A stretch of 64,000 nt of DNA from Varanus komodoensis (taxonomy: Eukaryota; Chordata; Lepidosauria; Squamata; Varanidae): contig NW_025336429.1 in the NCBI RefSeq assembly GCF_004798865.1, positions 3,006,325 to 3,070,324 of the forward strand, given 5' to 3'. Shown one piece after another: positions 54,740-64,000 of the stretch (the first letter of the stretch is position 1; every line of letters begins with the position of its first letter). Both the position numbers and the translations under genes were made by a program. The notes below the pieces were generated by a model that saw only the letters and a program-made list of their open reading frames with translations, was not told where the DNA came from and did not search any database.

Positions 54740-54930
54740 GCTGCTGTAAGCAGAAGACCTGCATTCATTCCAGCCCCCGCTTGGCTATGAGGTACCCCAG
54801 GTAGCTTTGAGCCTGTCCTGCACTCTCAGCCTGAACTACCTCGTAGGGTTGTTGTAAGGGAGGGTACAACGGCCCAGAGGCCCACCTAAGCTGCCTTGCA
54901 TTCCCAGCAAGAGCAAAGAGGCAAGATATC
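54740..54930 (+). mobile_element. Sauria-type SINE, diverged
   Basis: 'attccagcccccgcttggctatgagg', 'ctctcagcctgaactacctcgtagggttgttgta' and 'gaggcaagatatcaaggcc' follow the SINE order. Confidence 0.65.
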
Positions 54931-55289
54931 AAGGCCATAACGAGGAGCACACTTCCAAGTCAAGAAAAGAACCAACCCTTTGTCAGAAAGTGTCCTCTTA
55001 AAATTTCCTAAAACCTACATATAAAAGTGTGTGTGGGGGTGGGATGGGGGGGTGTTAGCAAGGAAACATTAGGAAAATACTAACCTGATTCAGGTTCTTT
55101 GCCTCCAAGGAAAAGACAGACAAATCCTCACCTTATCTCAAGATGGGAGTTGTATTTTTGACCCGAGGCTACTTCCATTGTTTTGGCAAAAGAGGCATTT
55201 CCACCCTATCAGCTTGTGGGAGATTGAGGGACTGGATTTGGTGTTGAAATGGAAATCAAGTCTGTTATAGGTAAGGGACAATGTAAAAT
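54931..55289. other. Nothing recognised
   Basis: A (GT)n/G-rich patch lies at about 55028-55052. Confidence 0.35.
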
Positions 55290-55765
55290 GCAGTCATTTT
55301 TTCCACCTAGAATTCTACTACTTTGGTTTAAATGGGTTTTTAATAGCTTTTGAAAGCTTCCACTTTGCAAACCATTTCATTTTAATTGTTTCAAGAAAGG
55401 TTTTCATGTAGCATTCTCCCTTTGTTTTTTTAAAAGATAGTTTTTAAAAGCTTTAGTTTTGTTTTTTCATTTTAATTGTCTCAAAAAGGCTTTCTGCCTG
55501 GGAAAGGGGGGGGGGGTTAAAAAACAATTTTTAGAGCTTCTACTTTTCAAATCACCTTATTTTTCCCCTAAAGGTCTTTCTGTCCAAGATTTTGCAATTG
55601 TCTTAAAAGGTTAAAAATCTAAGTGTTAAACAATTTCATTGAATTTTTTTCAGAAGGACTTTTCATCTAGAACTCTTTCATTGTTTTAAAAACTGGAGGG
55701 AGGGGAGTAAAATAAAGCACATCTTTTAAAAGCATCCATTTTCTGTTATTTTAATTGCAAGAAGG
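55290..55765. repeat. Degenerate tandem array, about 95-bp units
   Basis: Roughly four to five copies of an AT-rich unit: '(t/c)ttcca(c/t)ttt..aaa', 'ttcattttaattgt.tcaa', 'aaggttttc.t.ta', 'ttgttttttaaaa', then 'gtttttaaaag'. Units begin near 55354, 55450, 55538, 55635 and 55732, and a partial copy precedes them. Divergence between units is high. Confidence 0.65.
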
Positions 55766-55824
55766 GGAGCTATACTAGTCCTTGGTATTCTCCTTAGGAT
55801 TGTGTGTGGGGTTGGAAAGATGTA

Positions 55825-55990
55825 GTCCATTCCACCCTGAAGCTCTCCTAATGTCTTTGGGCCAGTTACTCTCAACCTGACCAACCAAACAAGGCTGTTG
55901 TGAGAATGAAATGGGAAGAGGAGCAGCAGGCTTCATTTTACCTCCCCCTTTGCAGGAAAAAAGAACAATAAAAATATAGCAAACAAAACT
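55825..55990 (+). mobile_element. Sauria-type SINE, diverged
   Basis: 'tttgggccagttactctcaacctgacc', 'caaggctgttgtgagaatgaaatggg' and the 3' 'aataaaaatatagc' end. Confidence 0.6.
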
Positions 55991-56159
55991 CAGGTAACAT
56001 CTCCTTCTGCTTGCAAAATAATAATAGCAACAACAGTTTGAACATCTCTATCATGCATTATACTTCCTGCTCTTTTTGTCTGATGCAAACCCCTTTTCTG
56101 AAGGATTTGGGCCTCTTTAATGGCTGCAGTAAAAAGGTAAAGCAAAATTAGAGGAGACG

Positions 56160-56340
56160 GTGAGCAGGATGGTGTAGTGGTTAGTGCTATGGCCTGGGTT
56201 CTAATCTCCACTTGCCATGACTTGGGGTTAGGCTGACAGCCTAGCCCAGCTCACAGGGTTTCGGTGAGGATAAAACGGAGAGAAGGGAAGGCATAGAAGC
56301 TGCCTTGAGCTACTTGCAGAATTTGGTGTCATTTTTCTTG
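56160..56340 (+). mobile_element. Sauria-type tRNA SINE
   Basis: 'aggatggtgtagtggttagtgctatgg' (A box), 'gggttctaatctcc' (B box), and 'cctagcccagctcacagggtttcggtgaggata'. Confidence 0.85.
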
Positions 56341-56649
56341 GGTTTGCTTTCTAATATGTAGCTGTGGGAGAGGAGTCCACTGGGGTGGGGGGACTGGAGG
56401 AATTTAGGCTGCCACCTAAGTCCTAAGATGGCGTCCATCTAGCTAGTGTCTACCCCATCCTTCCCCAACCTGGCGCCCCCACATAGACAAGTGTATTACA
56501 ACCCTTTGCACCCCTCTTCATGGACTCGGCTCTCCATAATTCCAGCACGTGAAACAGTAATAATGTGGAGAGGGTAAGTGGAAAGCCATGTTCTCATATT
56601 GCTATTTTTTCAGCTAGCTTATGAAAGTCCTTGCTGCATGGACCTCTGA

Positions 56650-57310
56650 AAAATTCTGGAAGGTGGGGAAGAGAGATCGATGCGGGGGGCAGAGAATGGA
56701 CGCAGAGAAGCAAGGGAAAGGACATCTATCTCCAAGTCGCTTGCTCGGGGTCTTGCTTTAGAGACCCCGGGCCGCTGGCTCTGGAGTATGCATTTACACA
56801 GACTTTCCGTTTGCTGCAAGACGGTGCTGAAATGCGACTCCACGCCAAAATGGAAAACCCCCAAGCCGGCGCCGTCCAAATGCGCCGCACCACAAGTCCC
56901 AGCTCCAGCCGCCTCTAGCCAGGCGCTGGGACTTGCAATCCAGCGCATATGGAGAGCACGAGGCTGGAAAAGGCTGCTCGGAAGGCTTCGCCTTTCTCCA
57001 GCCGAAGCTATCGGCCGGAGAGCTTTCCATGGGCGTTGCATTTGCAGGAAAGGCGAAGGGGAAGAGCAAGGCATGAGGCTGGAAGAGAGGCGGCCATGCA
57101 TGGGCCTAGTCTCAGCTCCCAAACGCGCAGCCTGGCTCAGCATCACACTCTCGAGCGCCCCAAAAGGCCCACCGAGGCCCAAGAGTTTATCCCACACAGC
57201 AGCAGCCCCCCAAAAGCAAGGCACGAAAGCGACGCCCTCCCAGAGCTTCGGCAAGCGGGCCGTTCCGGAGCTGAAAGCAATGCGTAACAAATAGTCGCAG
57301 ATACACTGCT
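56650..57310. promoter_or_regulatory. CpG-rich island, possible promoter
   Basis: GC- and CpG-dense DNA between AT-rich flanks. Long open frames exist on both strands over the same bases (up to 240 codons on the minus, 204 on the plus), which is what stop-poor GC-rich DNA gives by chance; neither shows a domain. A partial ZNF143-like 'ccacaagtcccag' lies at 56890-56902. It could drive the minus-strand SCAN-ZNF gene 3.4 kb away through a noncoding first exon. Confidence 0.5.
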
Positions 57311-57429
57311 CCTGCCCAGAGACGCTTTCCTGAGCTCGCACAAGTGATTTGCTTCAAGTTATATATTAGCTCCTAGATTATAATGTATATTATACACGAA
57401 TTTCAAACCTTTTAATTTCCCCATTATTT

Positions 57430-57570
57430 TAATGTTTGATTAGGTTTTAATGCGCGTTTTATCTTACTGGGATTATTTGGATGCTGTGCTTTATTTTATT
57501 TCATGCTGTTTTTACTGTAAGACCGTCCAGAGACGCTGGCAGACGGAAGCTTTAAATAAATAAATTTCCT
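57430..57570 (+). mobile_element. LINE 3' tail
   Basis: 'gtaagaccgtccagagacgctggcagacgg' and TAAATAAATAAA: a diverged relative of the hairpin tails. Confidence 0.6.
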
Positions 57571-57589
57571 TTACCCGCTTTTGCAAGGA

Positions 57590-58110
57590 ACCCAAGGTGG
57601 GAATCGTACGCCTCCCCCCCCCCCCACAACGGCCCTGTAGGGGAGACTTTCTGCCTAGGCTTGCGCTCTGCAGGGCTCTCTAGCTTGTGGCGGCGAGTTC
57701 CACAAGGCCTGCCTTTGCACATATGCTATTTGGTGGCATTTTATATCGCCTAAGGACCAATTCTCCCCAACAAACGTGCAAACGAACTCACCTGGCCAGG
57801 CGTGACCCCGACGTGGCTTTCCAAAGGAAGCAACAGGAGGGAGAGAGCGGCTTGGATACCAGGTTGCCGACCACCCCCTTTCGGGTTTTCGAGGTCTAAA
57901 ATGTTTGGGGAGTGAAGCCTCCGCCTTAAACCTTTATAGGATCTCCCTGGAGCCCCCCGCCCCCACCTTGTAGGTCAAGGCGGGGTCAGACCTTTTCCCA
58001 AACGCTGGCCGCGACCTGACCTTTCCAAGCGATGCGATCGCCCCGGGGGGGGGGGTCTGTGGCTTTAAGAGCAGGCTCACAGGCCTGCATTCAACCGGTG
58101 AAGCGCTTCC
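57590..58110. promoter_or_regulatory. Second GC-rich stretch, possible island shoulder
   Basis: CpG-containing sequence ('ggccgcgacctgacc', 'gcgatgcgatcgccccgggg') with C- and G-runs at 57615 and 58044. No exon supported. Confidence 0.35.
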
Positions 58111-58224
58111 TTCCGTGTTTCTTCCCCATTTTCTTTGAGACTCGGAAAACTGCCTTTAATGAATGATGCTTCTGCACTACTGCTCAAGGCATGCGGCGAG
58201 GCTGTATGTCTAGGATTCCAACCT

Positions 58225-58545
58225 CAGGCTATCAGTTGATACTAGTCCTCATGGCCATATGTTGCTTCCAGTTGTTAGAGGAATGAGACCTGTGTACACC
58301 ACCTGCTGGGGAACATGGATGGGATAATGCCACTGCATCTTGTCTTGCTTGTGGATTTTCCTTGGGCAGCCTGGCTCTTTATATGCTCTTAAATGCATAG
58401 GCCAGAATAAAATCCCGAGAGAGAGAGAGATGATATTTCTATCCTGCGTTTTTTCTTCCTGTAAGAAATCCAATACCTAATCTTCCAGCTCCCCATTTTT
58501 TTTCCTCACAACAACCCAGTGAGGTAGGTCAGACTGAGAGTCCAA
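58225..58545. mobile_element. CR1 3' end (+) and Sauria SINE remnant (-)
   Basis: 'actagtcctcatggccatatgttgc' to 'gattttccttgggcagcctgg' is CR1. 'cctcacaacaacccagtgaggtaggtcagactgagag' at 58503-58541 is a reversed SINE core. Confidence 0.6.
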
Positions 58546-59199
58546 GTTCTGTATACCAATCCTATGCATGTTTCAACGGAAGAAGCTCCCAGAAACTCCC
58601 AGTATTCCCTAACCAGATGGGAGTTATAAGGCATTTTCCTATCTAAACATGCAAAGGATCAGTTCAGACTGTCAGTGGGGCAGTGTATCCCCTCTGAGCT
58701 GCAGTCTGAAATTTTAAGTGGCTATCCATGTGGCTGAACCGTATGCCCAGTACAGCTTCAGCTCTCTATTTTGCTATTTAGGTAGATGCTTATGCCAGCA
58801 AAAAGAAAAAACGTACCTGTTGAATTTCTGCCTGCTTCACAATCTTCTGGAAGCACAGGAATCTTGAGAGAGTGGAAAAACCACAACGGGATGGAACCCT
58901 ACTGAGGTTGGCGTCTTTTGCTGGAAGATTCTCTTGTACAGTATTTGAAGCCATCTTTTATTTGAAGGGCTGCCTTGTCCAAGGCCAATCTACAATGAGA
59001 ACCACAAGAAGTCCGTGCTCATCAGCATTTAGCAGACAGACAGACACATGGTCACCAGATCACAGCCCTCTGCACACCTTTAGTCTTACACAGAACAGAT
59101 TCGATAAGTGAAACTGCAGGTAAGCAGGGCTAATTTAAATCCCATTCATTTCAATGGCTCTGCTCCATATTGCATAGTACCTTAGCATGTGCCGTGCAG
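58546..59199. other. Nothing recognised
   Basis: No supported exon or repeat. Confidence 0.35.
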
Positions 59200-59900
59200 G
59201 ATGCATTTCTGCTTAACTTAGAATTATTAAAAGCAAATACCCTGGAAGACAGAGATAAGATACAGGGTGAGTTACCTAGGTTACAATGCTGGGCAGAGAG
59301 AGAGAGAGAGAGAATGAAATGCAAATTCACCAGGGACAAATGCCAAGTCCTCCACGTAGGAACAAGAAGCCAAATGCATCACTACAAAAGTGGAACAGAA
59401 TACCGGATTCAGCAATACTGCAGATGAGAAGGATCTTGTCTTGGGGTGATTGTAGGTCACAAGCTTAAGTATGAGCCAGAAACATGATGCAGCTGCAAAA
59501 AGGTCAAATGCTACTCCGAGCTGCATGAACAGAAGCATCACTTCCAAAACATGGGAAGAACTTGTTTCCCTGTACTCAGACCTCAGTGGTTCTGGGCACC
59601 TGAGTTTTTAAAAGATGCAGACAAGCTAGAAAGAGTACAGAGTACAGGGGGGGGGGGGGAACAAGGATGATTCAGGGACTGGGGGGAAAGCCTTTTGAGG
59701 AAAGACTGAGAGAACTGGGCATGTTCAGTCTCAGGAAGAGAAGACTCGGGAGAGATGATGGCACTCTGCAAGTGTATATACTGTTCAAGTATCAAGTGCC
59801 TGAAAGGCTGTCACAAAGAGGAAGGACAAGATCTCTTCTTGCCCCGTCCAGGGTTCAGGAGACATTCAGTCAGGAAAGACCCCTTTCGCCTTGAACCGCA
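59200..59900 (+). mobile_element. CR1 LINE ORF2 fragment
   Basis: ANTLEDRDKIQGELPRLQCW, then KFTRDKCQVLHVGTRSQMHH match CR1. A (GA)n expansion (59299-59313) sits within, and a G-run lies at 59647-59660. Frames shift several times before 'ctgagagaactgggcatgttcagtc'. Confidence 0.85.
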
Positions 59901-60194
59901 GCAGTTCTACTGAAAGATCACCCAGGAACCCTGCAGCTTCTCACAACAGCATGCGGCCAGGTACTGGTTCCCACTGCCAACTACAAGGTTCGAGAACATA
60001 CACAGAGTGTTTTGCAGATTCTGAGTCACATGGGCCCAGGAGCGGGGCAGTTGATGATGAAATAAGGTGAGACGTCTGCAGAGGGAGCTTAATGCAATGG
60101 CATTTGATTGCAAGATATTAACATAACGATCACTGAGGCACAGGAATTATTGTGGGTCTTGGCATGCAAAGGAGGGTGATTGGGATGCTGTTAA
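59901..60194. other. Nothing recognised
   Basis: No exon or repeat was supported. Confidence 0.3.
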
Positions 60195-60590
60195 CCTGGC
60201 AGCTCTTAAAGGTAAAGGTTTCCCCATGACATTAAAGTCCAGTCATGTCTGACTCTAGGGCGGTGTTCATCTCCCTTTCCTAGCTGAGGGAGCTGGCGTT
60301 GTCCACAGGCAATCTCCGTGCTCGTGTGGCCAGCATGAATAAACTGTTACCTTCCCACTCAGTGGTACTTTTTATCTCCTTGCATTTGCATGCTTTCCAA
60401 CTGCAAGGTTGGCAGGAGCTGGGACGGAGCGATGGGACCGTGTGCAGATTCGAAATGTTGACCTTTCGATCAAGATCAACCCAGGAGCTCAGCAGTTTAA
60501 ACCGCTGTGCCACCTGCATCCTGTACCAGCTGTTACTGATCAGCAAAAACAATAGCCCTGGCAGCAAGCTATCAGTTCCCACTTCTTAAG
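60195..60590 (-). mobile_element. tRNA-derived squamate SINE, reverse (first of pair)
   Basis: The tRNA head lies at the right: 'gcagattcgaaatgttgacc' is a mutated B box and 'gcagtttaaaccgctgtgcc' covers the A box in reverse. The body 'gtccagtcatgtctgactctagggcggtgttcatctcc' and the 3' end 'aaaggtaaaggtttcccc' match the next copy. Confidence 0.8.
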
Positions 60591-60950
60591 GTAAAGGTAA
60601 AGGTTTCCCCTTGACATTAAGTCCAGCCATGCCTGACTCCAGGGGGCGGTGCTCGTCTCCGTTTCCTGGCCGAGGGAGCCAGCGTTTGTCCGCAGACAAT
60701 CTCCGTGTTCATGCGGCCAGCATGACTAAACACCACTGTGTGTGGAACGCTGTTACCTGCCCACGGAAGTGGTACCTTTTTATCTACCTGCCTTTGCATG
60801 CTTTTGAACTGCAAGGTGGGCAGGAGCTGGGACAGAGCAACGGGAGCTCACCCCATTGTGCAGATTCGAACCGGCAACCTTTCGATCAACCAGCCCAGCA
60901 GCACAGCGGTTTAACCCACTGCGCCACCTGCAGTCCCTCCCACCTCTTAG
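60591..60950 (-). mobile_element. tRNA-derived squamate SINE, reverse (second of pair)
   Basis: Same family, better preserved: B box 'agattcgaaccggcaacc' and A-box side 'cggtttaacccactgcgccacctgc'. It is directly adjacent to the first copy in the same orientation. Confidence 0.85.
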
Positions 60951-60989
60951 AGTAACAGCAAATGTTACAGTAACCTGGCAGGTTTGATT

Positions 60990-61440
60990 TTATAACACAA
61001 AGGCACATAGAAACAGAGCGAGTCAGAAGGGTCTTCCCGGGCCATCTAGTCTGACCCCTGGCTCCAGCCGGCTCCACTCATGACATGCCTATCATGTGCA
61101 TGTCTAGCCTATCCTTGAACACCCGCACCGATGGGGCCTCAACCACCTCCCATGGAAGCCCATTCCACACCCTCGGGGTCCTGACTGTCAGGAAGTGCTT
61201 CCTGGCATCGAAGTTGAACCTTGGTTCCCTGAGCTTCACTCCGTTGGAGCGCGTCTAACAACCTTTAAGCAACTTTTTCTACCAGGATTTATCTGAATCT
61301 TCCCAACACTAGAGAAATTCAAAAAGCATCTGGACAGTCCTCTGAGTGGGATGGTGTAACTTGGTGTCCTGCAACAGCACAGGGTTGGACCCGATGGCCT
61401 TCTGGCCCCATCCAACTCTACGATTCTAGCATTCTGTGAT
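60990..61440. mobile_element. CR1 3' ends in opposite orientations
   Basis: 60995-61255 is a reversed CR1 end ('gggccatctagtctgacccc', 'gtcaggaagtgcttcctgg'). 61300-61440 is a forward one ('gggttggacccgatggcc', 'ccaactctacgattctagcattctgtgat'), with the CR1 8-base tail. Confidence 0.8.
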
Positions 61441-61504
61441 AATCATATAGCTGAATTGCGGCAGGATGGAAGCTCCGTGGGTGAGTGGCTCCCAAGTTCT
61501 GGAT

Positions 61505-61656
61505 GGGGTCAAATCCCTTGGAAAGATCAGGCTCATAGTGCAGGGGTCAAATCCCTTGGAAAGATCAGGCTCATAGTGCAGGGGTCAAATCCCTTGGAAA
61601 GATCAGGCTCATAGTCCAGGGGTCAAATCCCTTGGAAAGATCAGGCTCATAGTCCA
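61505..61656. repeat. 38-bp tandem repeat, four units
   Basis: The unit 'ggggtcaaatcccttggaaa' continues 'gatcaggctcatagtgca'. Units start at 61505, 61543, 61581 and 61619 and are nearly identical (the last two have 'gtcca' for 'gtgca'), so the expansion is recent. Confidence 0.95.
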
Positions 61657-62169
61657 AGGCTCCTTCTAGATCCATTGCTGTCAATGGACTCCCAAATTGG
61701 GTGCACTTTTTACCATCTTCAGCGGGTTTGCCAGCTCTCACCTCTCATGGACCGGGATAGCGTGGCCACAGTCTCAGGGCTACATTACTGCAATGCACAG
61801 CTAAGGCTGGTTTAGAAACGAGCAAACCCAGAATGCAGCTGCTGCTCAGATATGGGCAGAACTGCTCCTCTGAAGACACAGGATTCTACCCTGGGGTTCT
61901 GCACGGGGATGCGAAGGCCTGCAAACAAAATCCCTCCAAATGTGAGGAAAACAGTCTTTTCCCCTCCAGATTTGGGGATTTCCCCCCTGACTTCTGCTTT
62001 TTTTCCCCCTTTGGCCCTTCCCATCTTAGCCTCTAATTCTACTCAGTCCACCCAGAAAAGAGCCTTCTCTAGGGGTCAGGAAGGCTCCGACCTTGCGTTT
62101 CTCTGCTTTTATTCCATTTTTCAAATGGAGTTTGATTCTTTTTATCCATTTTCCCTTGGTTCAGATGTA
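61657..62169. other. Nothing recognised
   Basis: Overlapping short open frames on both strands, none supported. Confidence 0.35.
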
Positions 62170-62815
62170 TTGGTACAACACTTATAAGTTGCAAATGTTT
62201 GTTGCTAGTTGCTAAGTCGCGTCCGACCCATCGCAACCCCATGGACAACATTCCTCCAGGCCTTCCTGTCCTCCACCATCGCCCGGAGTCCACCCAAGCT
62301 CACACCAACTGCTTTAGTGACTCCATCTATCCACCTCATCCTCTGCCGCCCCCTTCTTCTTTTGCCATCTATTGTTCGCAGCATTAGGCTCTTCTCCAGG
62401 GAGTCCTTCTTCTCATTAGGTGGCCAAAGTATTTGAGTTTCATCTTCTGTATCTGGCCTTCTAAAGAGCAGTCAGGGCTGATCTCCTCTAGAACTGACCG
62501 GTTTGATCGCCTTGCGGTCCAAGGGACTTGCAGGAGTCTCCTCCAGCACCACAATTCAAGGGCCTCAATCCTTTTGTGCTCAGCCTTCCTTATGGTCCAG
62601 CTTTCACAGCCATACATTGCAACTGGGAAAACCAGAGTTTTTACTATACGCACTTTTGTTGGCAGGGTGATGTCTCTGCTTTTTAGGATGCTGTCTAGAT
62701 TTGCCATAGCTTTCCTCCCCAGGAGCAAGCGTCTTTTAATTTCTTGGCTGCAGTCCCCGTCTGCGGTGATCTTGGAGCCCAGAAAAATAAAATCTGTCAC
62801 TATCTGCAAATGTAT
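62170..62815 (-). mobile_element. Bov-B (RTE) LINE, C-terminal ORF2 and 3' end
   Basis: The minus strand has an unbroken 141-codon frame with the diagnostic Bov-B C-terminus: DFIFLGSKITADGDCSQEIK, then LGRKAMANLDSILKSRDITL, MYGCESWTIRKAEHKRIEAL and LWCWRRLLQVPWTARRSN. The 3' end in reverse reads 'gctaagtcgcgtccgaccca'. The upstream part of ORF2 is missing (5' truncated). Bov-B supplies the 3' end recognised in Sauria SINEs. Confidence 0.95.
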
Positions 62816-63500
62816 ACATGCATAATAAAATTATTTCTAAACTGGAATCTCTTCCAGTCAGTTAGCATATGCATATTTTATGCCAAGCAGTGTGATTTTG
62901 GTGTGTGGTTTGCTTTGTTGAAGATGCATTTCCTCTTTTCTTTTCCCCTGAGGATACTCCAGGCTGATCTTCTGCTGCACCTGCATCTGGAGAGTCTCAA
63001 AGGACACGATTCTGTTCATGTTGAAGCAGAAAAGCATTCCTACAACTCCCAGCATGCCTCAGCCAGGGCGCACGTAGGATTTTTTTACCCTGCCAAAACA
63101 TTCACCGGGCTGCATCCTGTAAGGGTTAACCCAATAGAGTTGCTTGGCTGCTAGAGAGGCGCAGTCATTTGGGAGGAGGGGGAAATGCAAAGAGCAAAGT
63201 CCCTTCCTTTCCTTTTCCGCCGTCACCTCCATTCCTTCTCCCCTCTTTGCATAAAGTGTCTTCCTTCCCTCTTTATTTGCTGCTCTCCAGTTTGGGGGGA
63301 TGGCCGGTAAATGCATCAAGGGGAGCAGAGAATCTGAAAGGCTGGAATTGCTGCAGTGAGGCTTGAGCCTCATCTATCCACAGGATGGATGCTTTGATCC
63401 TTTTGCAACCCTAACGAGAAGGAAGGAGCCGAAGAAGAGAAGGTAGGGGCTGAGCAAACCTTGGAAGAGAGCAGTTCCCCGCTTTTGCAAAGGTACTCAG
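62816..63500 (+). other. Unclassified DNA with a ZNF143-like motif
   Basis: 'cctacaactcccagcatgc' at 63039-63057 is close to the ACTACAAYTCCCARMATGC promoter element bound by ZNF143/STAF. A possible donor GAGAAG|GTAGGG lies at about 63441. No exon is proven. Confidence 0.35.
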
Positions 63501-63553
63501 TCCTCTACAGTTGTTTCTGTTTCTTGAATTTGCATCGTGGCTCAGGGAGCGAG

Positions 63554-63590
63554 TATAAAAAGGGGATTCTGTCCTTTTCTCCCCCATTCA
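63554..63590 (+). promoter_or_regulatory. TATA-box promoter candidate
   Basis: TATAAAAAGG at 63554-63563 is followed about 25-30 bases later by a pyrimidine-rich initiator-like 'tctcccccattcagc'. If used, it would start a transcript running off the right edge. Expression is not shown. Confidence 0.4.
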
Positions 63591-64000
63591 GCACCTGCTG
63601 CAAGACCTAAGCCTAGCAGTTCTTAAAAGAGGCCCTTTGCAACTTTTAAGGAGGGTTTTGCTGGAGAGAAGAAGCAAGATAGAAAGGGGCTGTGTCCAGA
63701 AAAATACTCTGGGGAAAGTGTTGGAGAGTTCGCCGCTGCTAAGCACGGAGAGAATTCCCACCCCCAGTGAGAGAAGTGATAATTCCCCTATTGCCAAAAA
63801 GAAGTGAGATTACACCGCCCCCCCCGTAAGAAAGAGAATTCCCTATTGCAAAGTAAAGCAATGCTTTTAATTTCTTGGATTAAAGCTAATTAAATTTCTT
63901 GGTGGTTTTTGAAGGAGGCAGGGAATAAGCGGGGTACTGGTGTCATTTGGGGTAGCCTGTGGGCACCATATGGGAGATCCTGGGCTAGAAGGACCCATCG
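63591..64000. other. Right edge, possible 5' UTR, nothing recognised
   Basis: No long open frame with splice support; the short frames here could be leader sequence of a transcript from 63554. Confidence 0.3.

Noticed and set aside
56619-57341. 240-codon open frame on the minus strand (and 204 codons on the plus)
   Set aside because: The frames overlap one another in CpG-rich DNA where stops are rare, begin with non-ATG codons or have poor context, and show no domain. Treated as island by-products.
60840-60935. tRNA gene at the head of the reversed SINE
   Set aside because: A and B boxes are present, but no cloverleaf acceptor stem closes and the sequence continues into the SINE body.
62384-62809. 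Novel 141-residue host protein
   Set aside because: Recognised as the Bov-B LINE ORF2 C-terminus.

Overview
The window is nuclear DNA from a squamate reptile (lizard or snake). The evidence is the repeat fauna: many Sauria-type tRNA SINEs, a 5S-rRNA-headed SINE, CR1 LINEs, L2/CR1-like LINEs that all end in a GC-rich 'GTAAGCCGCC...GGGGCGGCATA' hairpin plus TAAATAAA tails, an L1 relic, a Bov-B (RTE) LINE and TA-flanked Tc1/mariner MITEs. Genes are spread over short spliced exons. The species cannot be read from the sequence.

The host genes form a small cluster of KRAB/SCAN C2H2 zinc-finger transcription-factor genes. (1) Plus strand, 3184-11574: a KRAB exon, an exon with four C2H2 fingers, a small acidic exon and a 609-codon hAT-type transposase exon. 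All splice sites are phase-compatible, predicting one KRAB-C2H2-hAT fusion protein of at least 972 residues; the first coding exon (with the ATG) is not confidently identified. (2) Plus strand, 26757-30771: SCAN exon, linker exon, nine-finger exon; predicted 677 aa. (3) Minus strand, 43080-37656: SCAN exon, linker exon, four-finger exon; predicted 507 aa, with the relic of a fifth finger just after the stop. (4) Minus strand, 53257-48952: SCAN exon, linker exon, three-finger exon with unusual finger linkers; predicted 472 aa. Genes 2-4 share one plan (SCAN exon ending in phase 0, short linker exon ending in phase 1, terminal finger exon) and are clear paralogues. In each, the SCAN domain keeps an extra N-terminal block that looks like the other half of a retroelement capsid. 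A decayed finger array lies behind the hAT exon (about 11745-12370).

The products should act in the nucleus as sequence-specific DNA binders: the KRAB module would recruit corepressors, SCAN modules would pair paralogues into homo- or heterodimers, and the fingers (and possibly the hAT/BED-like part) would choose DNA targets. Genes 1-3 carry SUMOylation-type psi-K-x-E motifs (IKQE, IKTE, VKQE, VKME).

The rest is intronic or intergenic DNA rich in repeats: nested CR1/SINE/LINE insertions, two MITEs, several minisatellites (22 bp, 38 bp, about 95 bp, and a degenerate array split by a CR1), inverted repeats, and three GC-rich islands (18.0-18.5, 56.65-57.3 and 57.6-58.1 kb) that may be promoters. 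The far right end has a TATA-like promoter candidate. No tRNA, rRNA gene, CRISPR array or intact retrovirus was seen.
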